From the NCBI RefSeq assembly GCF_030015065.1, contig NZ_JAIVFN010000012.1, positions 1-54,009 on the forward strand: a stretch of 54,009 nt of DNA, read 5' to 3'. A model generated the notes under the pieces. That model ran no database searches. It had not been told where the DNA came from and worked only from the letters and a program-made list of their open reading frames with translations. Position 1 is the first letter of the stretch, and every line of letters starts with the position of its first letter. Shown piece after piece: positions 47,762-54,009 of the stretch. This DNA comes from Xanthobacter autotrophicus (lineage in GTDB: Bacteria > Pseudomonadota > Alphaproteobacteria > Rhizobiales > Xanthobacteraceae). The position numbers were made by a program, and so were the translations under genes.

Positions 47762-48016
47762 ATGACGACATTCAGGACGCAGGCGGTCCGGCTCGCATTT
47801 CTGGTGGCGGTGGCGGGCGCCGGCTTCATGGCGAGCGCGGGCACAAGCCAGGCGGTGGTCTATTGCAAGACCGTCGGTTACCCCAAGGGCTGCGTCGCGC
47901 GCCCGGCCGCGGTTGTGGTGCGCCCGGCGCCGGTGGCCGGCGCTGTCGTGGTGGCGCCGCGCCGGGTGATCTATTGCACGCGTCCGGGCTACCCGCGGGG
48001 CTGCGTGGTGCGCTGA
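47762..48016 (+). CDS. small secreted protein with duplicated Cys motif, function unknown
   Basis: This 84-residue protein has a signal peptide (residues 1-31, LAFLVAVAGAGFMASAGTSQA). Its mature part consists of two copies of a 14-residue unit, YCKTVGYPKGCVAR and YCTRPGYPRGCVVR, joined by a Pro/Val/Ala linker. Each unit has two cysteines nine residues apart, which would fit a disulfide loop with a conserved G-Y-P-[KR]-G-C core. Such short proteins are scattered in Rhizobiales and have no assigned role. A strong GGGGGAGG precedes ATG 47762. It is monocistronic. Confidence 0.75.
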   Translation: MTTFRTQAVRLAFLVAVAGAGFMASAGTSQAVVYCKTVGYPKGCVARPAAVVVRPAPVAGAVVVAPRRVIYCTRPGYPRGCVVR

Positions 48017-48164
48017 ACCCGACCTGCGGACGCCGCGGCCGTGCTCAAGGCGGCGCGGCGCCCGCGCGGTTCGGACGGCGATCTCTGGCCGATCCGGCCC
48101 GCGCGGGGGGGATGGGGCGGTAGCAAGGTGACGCACAACATGCGTGCCTGTGATAAAAATGCTC

Positions 48165-48203
48165 TTCCTGTCAGGAAATGTTCAGCATGCCGGACATTTC
48201 CTG
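48165..48203. promoter_or_regulatory. three-half-site palindromic element upstream of the TPR-barrel gene
   Basis: TTCCTG-T-CAGGAA (48165-48177) is a perfect palindrome. Its right half continues as CAGGAAATGT (48172-48181), which forms a second perfect 10-base inverted repeat with ACATTTCCTG (48194-48203), spacer 12. It lies about 100 bases before the start of the TPR-barrel gene. This looks like an operator with three half-sites. Confidence 0.55.
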
Positions 48204-48252
48204 TCGCGCTCGAATCCCTTTTCCCGAAGTGAAGTGTTAAGGAGCACTTAAG

Positions 48253-48273
48253 GGCAAGGGGCGGGGCCTTGCC
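48253..48273 (+). other. 5' leader hairpin before the TPR-barrel gene
   Basis: GGCAAGG (48253-48259) pairs with CCTTGCC (48267-48273), loop 7. It ends 9 bases before the ribosome-binding GGAG and could influence translation start. TTAAG-GAGCA-CTTAA lies immediately upstream. Confidence 0.35.
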
Positions 48274-48296
48274 AGCAAACGCCGGAGAGATCAGGC

Positions 48297-49718
48297 ATGC
48301 TGGTATTGCGGACACATGCGGAAATCAGAAAGCGATCGGTCGCCCTCGCGACGGGTCTGGGACGCACCATGGGGGCCCTTGCGGCGGGCACCCTGACTGT
48401 TGGTGCCCTGGTCCTGAGCGGTGCGCCGGGCCTTGGCGTCGGGCACGCCCAGGCGCAGCAGACGGCGGTCGCCAATGCCGACCCCGAATTCAACCAGCTT
48501 TTCCACCAGTCCATGAGGCGTCCCGCCGACGTGGAGCTGGCCTTCCGGCTGGCCCGGCGGGCCATCGAGGTGGGCGACTACGAGGCCGCCATCGGCGTCT
48601 ACGAGCGCATCCTCTTCTACAATCCGAACCTGGTGCGGGTGAAGCTGGAGCTGGGGCGCCTCTATTACCGGCTCGGCGCCTACGAATCCGCCCGCTCCTA
48701 TTTCGAGCCCATCGCCGAGGCTCCGGCCCTCACCACGGCCGAGCGGGACAATATCGCCGCCTACATGGTGGAGATCTCGCGGCGGCTCGATCCCAACCAG
48801 ATCACCGTCTATGCCCAGGTGGGCGTGCGCTACCAGTCCAACGCCAATTACGGCCCCTCGAGCCGCCTCGTGCTCGGGCAGGACCTGACCGCGCTGCTGC
48901 CGCCCGGCTCGACGGCGCAGGCGGACGGGAACGCCTTCGCCCTCGCCACCGTCCGCCACGTCTATGACTTCGGCAACCAGCGCGGCGATGTCTGGGAAAG
49001 CAACGCCAACCTCTATTATTCGCAGCAGTTCCAGCTGCAGAATCTCAATCTCGGCTATGCCGAGTTCAACACCGGCCCGCGCTTCGCCCTTTTGCCGGAC
49101 CAGATGCCCGGCTCGTCGATCCGGGCCTATGTGCTTGGCGGCGGCATCGCGCTGGGTGGCGACGCCTATGTGGGAACCTATGGCGCCGGCCTGTCGCTCT
49201 ATGCGCCGTTCAGCATGTATTTCGCCGTCGAGCCGTTCGCCGAGGTGCGCCAGCGCGAGTACCAGAACTCGCGGGACTATCCCACGGCCAGCCTGCAGAG
49301 CGGCGACATGTGGACCCTGGGCGCCAACCTCTCCGGCCGCCTGACCGACGCCTCCGGCTGGCGCGCCCGCGTGGCCTACAACAATGCGAGCGGCGACCTG
49401 CCGTGGTACTCTTACGATAATGTGTCCATCGACGTAGCCGTGCCCATCGAGTTCCAGGGCCTGTGGGGCATCCGCCGCTGGGTGGCGATCCCGAGCGCCG
49501 GCTATTCGCGCTACAGCTATGACGAGCCCAACCCCTTCATCAACAGCTGGATCACCCAGGAGGACAACCAGTATCGCGTGGGTCTCGCGCTGGATGTTCC
49601 GATCCATGAGCAGTGGGGGCTGCTGACGCAGGTTCAATACAGCTGGTCGCAATCGACGCTGCCGAACTACGGGTTCGACAATTTCAGCGTCTCCGTCGGC
49701 CCGAACGTCCGGTTCTGA
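48297..49718 (+). CDS. outer membrane protein: N-terminal TPR domain plus C-terminal beta-barrel (Slam/DUF560-like layout)
   Basis: The 473-residue protein has a long signal peptide ending near GHAQAQQ. TPR-like helices follow (about 60-165, LAFRLARRAIEVGDYEAAIGVYERILFYNPN and VRVKLELGRLYYRLGAYESARSYFE split over two repeats). The rest (about 170-473) is a run of alternating beta-strands that ends SVSVGPNVRF, with the C-terminal Phe typical of outer-membrane barrels. This order is that of the surface lipoprotein assembly modifiers (Slam). The link to Slam rests on architecture, not on a search. ATG 48297 follows GGAGAGATCAGGC. The FecR-domain gene follows after 12 bases. Confidence 0.75.
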   Translation: MLVLRTHAEIRKRSVALATGLGRTMGALAAGTLTVGALVLSGAPGLGVGHAQAQQTAVANADPEFNQLFHQSMRRPADVELAFRLARRAIEVGDYEAAIGVYERILFYNPNLVRVKLELGRLYYRLGAYESARSYFEPIAEAPALTTAERDNIAAYMVEISRRLDPNQITVYAQVGVRYQSNANYGPSSRLVLGQDLTALLPPGSTAQADGNAFALATVRHVYDFGNQRGDVWESNANLYYSQQFQLQNLNLGYAEFNTGPRFALLPDQMPGSSIRAYVLGGGIALGGDAYVGTYGAGLSLYAPFSMYFAVEPFAEVRQREYQNSRDYPTASLQSGDMWTLGANLSGRLTDASGWRARVAYNNASGDLPWYSYDNVSIDVAVPIEFQGLWGIRRWVAIPSAGYSRYSYDEPNPFINSWITQEDNQYRVGLALDVPIHEQWGLLTQVQYSWSQSTLPNYGFDNFSVSVGPNVRF

Positions 49719-49730
49719 GGAGCGACGCAC

Positions 49731-50726
49731 ATGCCCATCAGCACTCCTGCGCGACTCCTTGCCTCTGTCGCCTCCCTCGCCCTCATCGCTGCCACCGGTC
49801 CTGCCCTGGCCCAGAGCCAGCAGGTGGGCACGGCCGCCGCGGTCAACCCGCGCTCCACCGGCGCCGGCGCGCGCACGCTGGAGCTCGGCTCCAGCATCAT
49901 CTACCGCGAGCGCATCGAGACCAGCGCCTCCGGCAGCGTCCAGGTCCTGTTCGTGGACAAGACCACGCTGAACATCGGCCCCAACTCGAACCTGCTGATC
50001 GACGAGTTCGTGTACGACCCCAATGCCAAGAAGGGGTCCATGGCCATTTCCCTCACCAAGGGCGCGGTGCGCTTCGTGGGCGGCAATGCGAGCCACACCG
50101 AGGGCGCCGAGGTGAAGACGCCGGTGGCCACCATCGGCATCCGCGGCGGCGTCGCGGCGATCACCCATCGCGATGGCGAGACGCAGGCCATCCTCCAGTT
50201 CGGCACGCTGACCATCACCGGCCTCTCGGGCGAAACCGTGGTGGTGCGCCGGCCGGGTTTCATGGTCACGGTCAACCGCGCCGGCATTGCCGGGCCCACC
50301 CGCGTGTCGCAGGGCCAGATCGACGCCATCATCGCCCAGACCCGCAGCCGCACCGGCCAGAATGGCGGCCGTCCCGAGCCGACGCCGGATGTCACCGGCC
50401 TCGACCGCGGGTCCAGCCATCCCTGCTCCATCCCGGTGCAGGGCCAGACCACCATGGACCTCGCTGCCGCATCCTGCCGCTATGTGAACACCGACCTGCA
50501 GGGCGAGGCTGACCTCATCGCCCAGCAGGCGGCGCAGCAGAACCAGGGCAACGTGTTGATCCCCCTCGTTCCGCAGGCCTCATGCCCGCCCGACACCTAT
50601 AATTGCGGGGGTGGCGGCTATTTCGCGGGGGGGCCGCTGGTGCCGCAACTGCCGCAGCCGCCGCAGGGCGGCCTCACCGCGCCGGGAGGTTTCGGCGGCT
50701 TCCGGGGGTCGCGCGGCGGCTTCTGA
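49731..50726 (+). CDS. secreted FecR-domain protein, function unknown
   Basis: The 331-residue protein has a signal peptide (residues 1-27, ending GPALAQSQ) and no lipobox or transmembrane helix. A FecR domain covers about residues 45-150: LELGSSIIYRERIETSASGSVQVLF, FVDKTTLNIGPNS and VKTPVATIGIRGG are the recognisable pieces. In FecR itself this domain is periplasmic and sits on a membrane anti-sigma factor; here that part is absent. The C-terminal third is Pro/Gly/Gln-rich with one CxxDxxxC pair (SCPPDTYNCGGGG) and ends GGFRGSRGGF. It forms a two-gene operon with the TPR-barrel protein, suggesting export or display by it. Confidence 0.78.
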   Translation: MPISTPARLLASVASLALIAATGPALAQSQQVGTAAAVNPRSTGAGARTLELGSSIIYRERIETSASGSVQVLFVDKTTLNIGPNSNLLIDEFVYDPNAKKGSMAISLTKGAVRFVGGNASHTEGAEVKTPVATIGIRGGVAAITHRDGETQAILQFGTLTITGLSGETVVVRRPGFMVTVNRAGIAGPTRVSQGQIDAIIAQTRSRTGQNGGRPEPTPDVTGLDRGSSHPCSIPVQGQTTMDLAAASCRYVNTDLQGEADLIAQQAAQQNQGNVLIPLVPQASCPPDTYNCGGGGYFAGGPLVPQLPQPPQGGLTAPGGFGGFRGSRGGF

Positions 50727-50779
50727 GGCGCGGTCCGTTCCAGGTGGCCGGAACGGTCGATCCGCCGACAGGCAGCGAA

Positions 50780-50808
50780 CCGGGTTCGGGAGCATCTCCC
50801 GAACCCGG
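50780..50808. terminator. 13-base-pair hairpin between convergent genes
   Basis: CCGGGTTCGGGAG (50780-50792), loop CAT, CTCCCGAACCCGG (50796-50808) is a perfect stem. It lies 54 bases after the FecR-domain gene and 69 bases past the glycosyltransferase stop on the other strand, so it could serve both. Neither side has a T-run. Confidence 0.6.
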
Positions 50809-50876
50809 CGCGATGTCAGGCATGGCTCGCGCTGCCCGAGCCAGGGAGGTGATGCTGCTTCGAGGACGCGCGCGTC

Positions 50877-52055
50877 TCAAAGCAGTGCGAGGCAGCGCCG
50901 TGTGAGCACGTCGAGGGGATTCTCCTCCAGCATCGCCCGGTGCATGCGACCCGCCGCCTCGGCGATGAAATGGGCATCCTCGTCGTCATGCATGGCGCGG
51001 ATGCTCTCCACCGCGACCCGAACCCGGGGATCGAACAGGGGCAGGTTGAGGCCGAGGCCGGCGGCGGCAAGGCACTCACCGTTCATGTAATGCTCGCCGT
51101 GGACGCAGAGCGTCACCTGCGGGATGCCGGCGAGGAGCGCCTCGGTGGCGACGCCCGCGCTGCCCTGGTGCAGCACCAGCCTGCTGCGGGCGAGGACCTC
51201 GGACATGGGCGCCGGCCGCGCGTGGACGCGCACGCCCGCCGTGCGCAGCGGCTCCATCAGGCTCGGCTCCGCGCCGGAAACGTGGATCTCCAGCTCCGGC
51301 CCCAGGGCGCGCAAGGCCTCCATGACGTCGGGCCGGCCGGCGACCTCGGTGTGGAGATAGGCGAAGATGCCGCGTGCATCGGACCGTGCCGGCCCGATGG
51401 TCTCATCGAGGATCGGCCCCTCCGCCTGCCGTTCCCGCAGGTCGGCATAGGGATCAATGAGCGGGAAGGTGCGCACGAACACGTCGTCCCCCGCGAACAG
51501 CGCGCCGATCCGCTCCAGCGGCGCCAGGCCCTCGTCCGCCAGGGCGGCGTTGACGTTCGCCAGCAGGTCCCGGTCGTGGTGCATGGGCGGCGCGAAGTCG
51601 TGGAGCGCCGGCATCGCCTCCAGGTCCGATGGTGGCAGGCAATAGGCGGTGCCGGCCTGCATGATGGCGCAGCGCCCGCGCGCGGCCGGGGCTGCGAGGG
51701 GGGCGTAGTCGCACACCATCAGGTCGGGTTGCTCGGCATCGAGGATGAGGCGCCAGCCCTTCAGGGCCGTCCGCACGCTGGCGGCCTCGCGCAGGCCGGC
51801 GCGCCCGAGGCTGTCGCACAGGGTGGCGGATGCGGGCCGGGCGTCCTCCGGCCGCTGCACCGGGGGCGGCCAGATCGGCGACTGGATCACCCTTATGCCC
51901 GCCTCGGCGAGGGGCGCCGACAACTGCGGATAGCGGACCGCCGCCACCACCTCGTTGCCCGTGGCCATGAGCCGGCGGCCGAGGCGGGCGAGCTGTGTCG
52001 TATGGCCGAAGCCGGCCCCCTGCTCCCACGCCAGCAGCACGCGCTTCGCCCGCAT
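50877..52055 (-). CDS. GT1-like glycosyltransferase
   Basis: The 392-residue GT-B protein begins KRVLLAWEQGAGFGHTTQLARLGRRL, a UGT-type N-terminus with the G-x-G-H motif. The donor-binding site has SRLVLHQGSAGVATEALLAGIPQVTL, the His-x-Gly-x-x-Gly pattern of the UGT/MGT group. The acceptor is unknown. It is only loosely similar to CrtX in this window and is not its duplicate. ATG 52055 follows AAGGGAGGT. The gene stands alone, divergent from the binding-protein gene. Sterol, antibiotic, lipid or carotenoid acceptors would all be compatible. Confidence 0.8.
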   Translation of the reverse strand: MRAKRVLLAWEQGAGFGHTTQLARLGRRLMATGNEVVAAVRYPQLSAPLAEAGIRVIQSPIWPPPVQRPEDARPASATLCDSLGRAGLREAASVRTALKGWRLILDAEQPDLMVCDYAPLAAPAARGRCAIMQAGTAYCLPPSDLEAMPALHDFAPPMHHDRDLLANVNAALADEGLAPLERIGALFAGDDVFVRTFPLIDPYADLRERQAEGPILDETIGPARSDARGIFAYLHTEVAGRPDVMEALRALGPELEIHVSGAEPSLMEPLRTAGVRVHARPAPMSEVLARSRLVLHQGSAGVATEALLAGIPQVTLCVHGEHYMNGECLAAAGLGLNLPLFDPRVRVAVESIRAMHDDEDAHFIAEAAGRMHRAMLEENPLDVLTRRCLALL

Positions 52056-52144
52056 CGCCCGTGACCTCCCTTGGCCGCTTCACCGGATCCCGGCGTCCGG
52101 GATGGCCGAGGCGAGGCGGCTTGTCCAGCGTGTCGGCTTGAGGC

Positions 52145-52179
52145 TTGAGCATTGCACAGGACCGCGACAGGATGCTCAA
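52145..52179 (-). promoter_or_regulatory. candidate promoter/inverted repeat for the glycosyltransferase gene
   Basis: TTGAGCAT (52145-52152) and ATGCTCAA (52172-52179) are perfect inverted arms 19 bases apart. On the minus strand this also reads TTGAGC, 17 bases, TGCAAT, a plausible sigma-70 pair about 90 bases upstream of the ATG. Whether the repeat is an operator or chance is unclear. Confidence 0.4.
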
Positions 52180-52285
52180 TATGTGGGCGCATCCGGTGGC
52201 TGCCCTGCGCCGCGCCGGCGGGTCTTCGGAAAAGGGCGCGGGCAAAGGCGGGGGATGCCGTGCGGGATGATGTCAATCGGCGGCT

Positions 52286-52301
52286 TGGCACGCGGGTTGC
52301 T
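52286..52301 (+). promoter_or_regulatory. consensus sigma-54 promoter of the binding-protein gene
   Basis: TGGCACGCGGGTTGCT matches the RpoN consensus TGGCACG-N4-TTGCT at every defined position. The start would be about 52313, giving a leader of about 112 bases. No activator gene or recognised activator site is nearby. Confidence 0.75.
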
Positions 52302-52424
52302 GTTCCGGTGGCATACCGATGACAAAGGTCGCGTTGCCTCACCAGCAGCGGCCGTTCCGCGCGGGCGCGTCGCGGATCGGGGCGGATGGAGCCACAGGAC
52401 CGGGATCACCGGGAGGAGCCTTGC

Positions 52425-53432
52425 ATGACGCCGTTGCGTACTCTTCTGGCCGCCGCGCTGACCCTTCTCGCGGTGGCGCCGGCCGTGGCCGAGACCGACG
52501 TGAAATTCGCCCTCGACTGGAAGTTCGAGGGGCCGTCCGCGCCCTATTTCGTGGCGCTGGACAAGGGCTACTACAAGGCCGAGGGGCTGAGCGTCACCAT
52601 CGATTCCGGCCCCGGCTCGGTGGCCGGCATCGCGCGGGTGGCGGCGGGCACCTATCCCATCGGCTTCTTCGACATCAACTCGCTGATGAAGTTCCGCGAC
52701 CAGAATCCGGACAAGGCCGTGAAGGCCGTGCTCATGATCTATGACGAGCCGCCCTTCTCCATCGTCACCCTGAAAAAGACCGGCATCGCCAAGCCGAAGG
52801 ACCTGGAAGGCAAGACCCTGGGCGCCCCGGCGCCCGACGGCGCCTTCGCCCAGTGGAAGGCCTTCGTGAAGGAGAACGGCATCGACGCCGACAAGGTGAA
52901 GATCGAGAATGTGGGCTTCCCGGTGCGCGAGCCCATGCTGGCGGCCGGACAGGTGGACGCCATCACAGGCTTCTCCTTCTCCTCCTACTTCAACCTGCGG
53001 CAGAAGGGGGTGCCGGCCGACGACATCGTGGTGATGCTCATGTCCAAGTACGGGCTGGTGCTCTACGGCAACGCCATCATGGTGAACCCGGACTATGCCA
53101 AGGCCCATCCCGAGGTGGTGAAGGGCTTCGTGAAGGCCACCATCAAGGGCATCATCGAGACCGCCCGCGATCCCAAGGCCGCCATCGCCTCGGTGATGAA
53201 GCGCAACGAGACCGCTGACGAGGCCATCGAGCTGGCGCGCCTGGAAATGGCCCTGCGCGACAACATTGTCACCGCCTGGGTGAAGGCCAACGGCGTGGGC
53301 GACGTGGACCCGGCGCGGCTCGCCAAATCCATCGACCAGGTGGCCGTCACCTACGATTTCAAGGCCAAGCCCACGGCGGCGGACATCTTCACCGGCGAAT
53401 ACCTGCCGCCGCTGGCCGAGCGGAAGATGTGA
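52425..53432 (+). CDS. ABC transporter substrate-binding protein (NMT1/THI5/SsuA-like)
   Basis: This 335-residue periplasmic protein has a signal peptide (residues 1-22, TLLAAALTLLAVAPAVA). Family features are VKFALDWKFEGPSAPYFVALDKGYY (split at the ligand lobe) followed by AEGLSVTIDSGPGSVAGIARVAAG, and later DLEGKTLGAPAPDGAF. NMT1/SsuA-type proteins bind thiamine precursors, aromatic acids, sulfonates, nitrate or taurine. The ligand is unknown. The sigma-54 promoter suggests a nitrogenous ligand or nitrogen control. No permease or ATPase gene follows within the window; a GST comes next after 23 bases. GGGAGGAG precedes ATG 52425. Confidence 0.9.
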   Translation: MTPLRTLLAAALTLLAVAPAVAETDVKFALDWKFEGPSAPYFVALDKGYYKAEGLSVTIDSGPGSVAGIARVAAGTYPIGFFDINSLMKFRDQNPDKAVKAVLMIYDEPPFSIVTLKKTGIAKPKDLEGKTLGAPAPDGAFAQWKAFVKENGIDADKVKIENVGFPVREPMLAAGQVDAITGFSFSSYFNLRQKGVPADDIVVMLMSKYGLVLYGNAIMVNPDYAKAHPEVVKGFVKATIKGIIETARDPKAAIASVMKRNETADEAIELARLEMALRDNIVTAWVKANGVGDVDPARLAKSIDQVAVTYDFKAKPTAADIFTGEYLPPLAERKM

Positions 53433-53455
53433 GGCCGGAGCGATCGGGATCGGCG

Positions 53456-54009
53456 ATGCGCATCTATGGGATGAACGGGTCGGGCAATTGCTGGAAGGCG
53501 GCGCAGATTCTCAGCCTCACCGGCCACGCCTTCGAGTGGGTGGAGACCTCGAGCGGCGCCGCCGGCACCCGCTCGCCGGATTTCCTCGCCCTCAATCCCA
53601 TCGGCAAGGTTCCCGTCGTGGTGTTGGATGACGGGACGGCGCTCAGGGAGAGCAACGCCATCCTGCTGCACTTCGCCGAAGGCACCAATTGGCTGCCGCC
53701 GCCGGGTCTTGCCCGCACCCGCGTGCACGAGTGGCTGTTCTTCGAGCAGTACAGCCATGAGCCCTATATCGCGGTGGCGCGCTATCTGAAATCGTGGCTG
53801 CGGCAGGCGCATCTGCACGAGGCGCGGCTGGCCGACTGCGCCATCCGCGGCGCAGCCGCGCTGGATGTCATGGAGCAGCACCTTGCGGGCGCGCCATGGC
53901 TGGTGGGGGAGGGGCCGACCATCGCCGACCTCGCCCTGTTCGCCTACACCCACCGCGCCGAGGAGGCGGATTTCGACCTCGCGCAGTGGCCGGCGGTGCA
54001 GGGCTGGGT
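53456..54009 (+). CDS. glutathione S-transferase family protein, 3' end outside window
   Basis: At least 184 residues are visible and the frame is open at the last base. The N-terminal thioredoxin-like domain begins MRIYGMNGSGNCWKAAQI, with SGNCWK in the place of the catalytic Ser/Cys motif, and has LNPIGKVPVVVLDDG (the cis-Pro) and LRESNAILLHFAEG (the glutathione-binding E-S). The helical C-terminal domain has PWLVGEGPTIADLALFAYT, the N-capping box. It lies 23 bases after the binding-protein gene and may share its sigma-54 transcript. Confidence 0.88.
   Translation, partial: MRIYGMNGSGNCWKAAQILSLTGHAFEWVETSSGAAGTRSPDFLALNPIGKVPVVVLDDGTALRESNAILLHFAEGTNWLPPPGLARTRVHEWLFFEQYSHEPYIAVARYLKSWLRQAHLHEARLADCAIRGAAALDVMEQHLAGAPWLVGEGPTIADLALFAYTHRAEEADFDLAQWPAVQGW

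Larger units (their letters stand above)
52056..52424. other. 369-base divergent spacer, glycosyltransferase / binding protein
   Basis: It contains a consensus sigma-54 promoter for the binding-protein gene (52286-52301) and a promoter-like inverted repeat for the glycosyltransferase (52145-52179). No gene is recognised. Confidence 0.6.

Noticed and set aside
51955-52428. 157-codon open frame across the glycosyltransferase/binding-protein spacer
   Set aside because: It overlaps the glycosyltransferase start and the sigma-54 promoter, and has no recognisable domain.

Overview
The window is about 54 kb of very GC-rich DNA. Its gene content and order point to an alphaproteobacterium of the Hyphomicrobiales (Rhizobiales): an aa3-type cox operon with ctaB, coxF, ctaG, coxC, DUF983 and surf1; the tig-clpP-clpX-lon-hup block; glnB-glnA; and an RNase E with a large acidic insertion. 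A zeaxanthin-type carotenoid cluster with a glycosyltransferase would fit the yellow Xanthobacteraceae (Xanthobacter and relatives). That last placement is inference. No phage, insertion sequence, integrase, CRISPR array or plasmid gene was seen; this is ordinary chromosomal sequence with some accessory islands.

Layout. 1-2.6 kb: a CPA2-type K+/H+ antiporter cut by the window start, and an IalB-like secreted protein. 3.1-10.0 kb: the cytochrome c oxidase structural and assembly operon. 10.2-13 kb: a MipA/OmpV porin-like protein, a small Cys-rich secreted protein, and release factor 2. 13.2-21.3 kb: cell-wall and RNA-decay genes (PBP1A, RNase E, N-acetylmuramoyl-L-alanine amidase). 21.3-26.8 kb: a second DUF983 gene and crtY-crtI-crtB-crtX, joined by three four-base stop/start overlaps. 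26.9-31.1 kb: a GNAT, pabC, pabB and azlCD. 31.2-34.8 kb: glnB-glnA behind a sigma-54 promoter, divergent from the NAD(P)HX repair enzyme nnr. 34.8-36 kb: a Tat-exported protein with a multicopper-oxidase fold but no copper ligands (FtsP/SufI type).

36.4-44.7 kb: tRNA-Leu, tig, clpP, clpX, lon, hup, tRNA-Val and tRNA-Asp. This is the protein quality-control block, with sigma-32-like promoters before clpX and lon. 44.8-47.5 kb: an SGNH hydrolase and a convergent pair that looks like the MhqO/MhqD quinone-detoxification pair. 47.7-50.7 kb: a small secreted Cys-repeat protein, then an outer-membrane TPR + beta-barrel protein and a secreted FecR-domain protein behind a striking palindromic element; this is the least described system in the window. 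50.9-54 kb: a second GT1 glycosyltransferase, and divergently an NMT1/SsuA-like binding protein behind a consensus sigma-54 promoter, then a glutathione S-transferase cut by the window end.

The most notable observations are: two sigma-54 promoters (glnBA and the binding protein); the TPR-barrel/FecR pair with its three-half-site operator; a carotenoid cluster that lacks crtE and crtZ; the copper-less multicopper-oxidase relative; and several long GC hairpins at gene ends that lack U-tracts.
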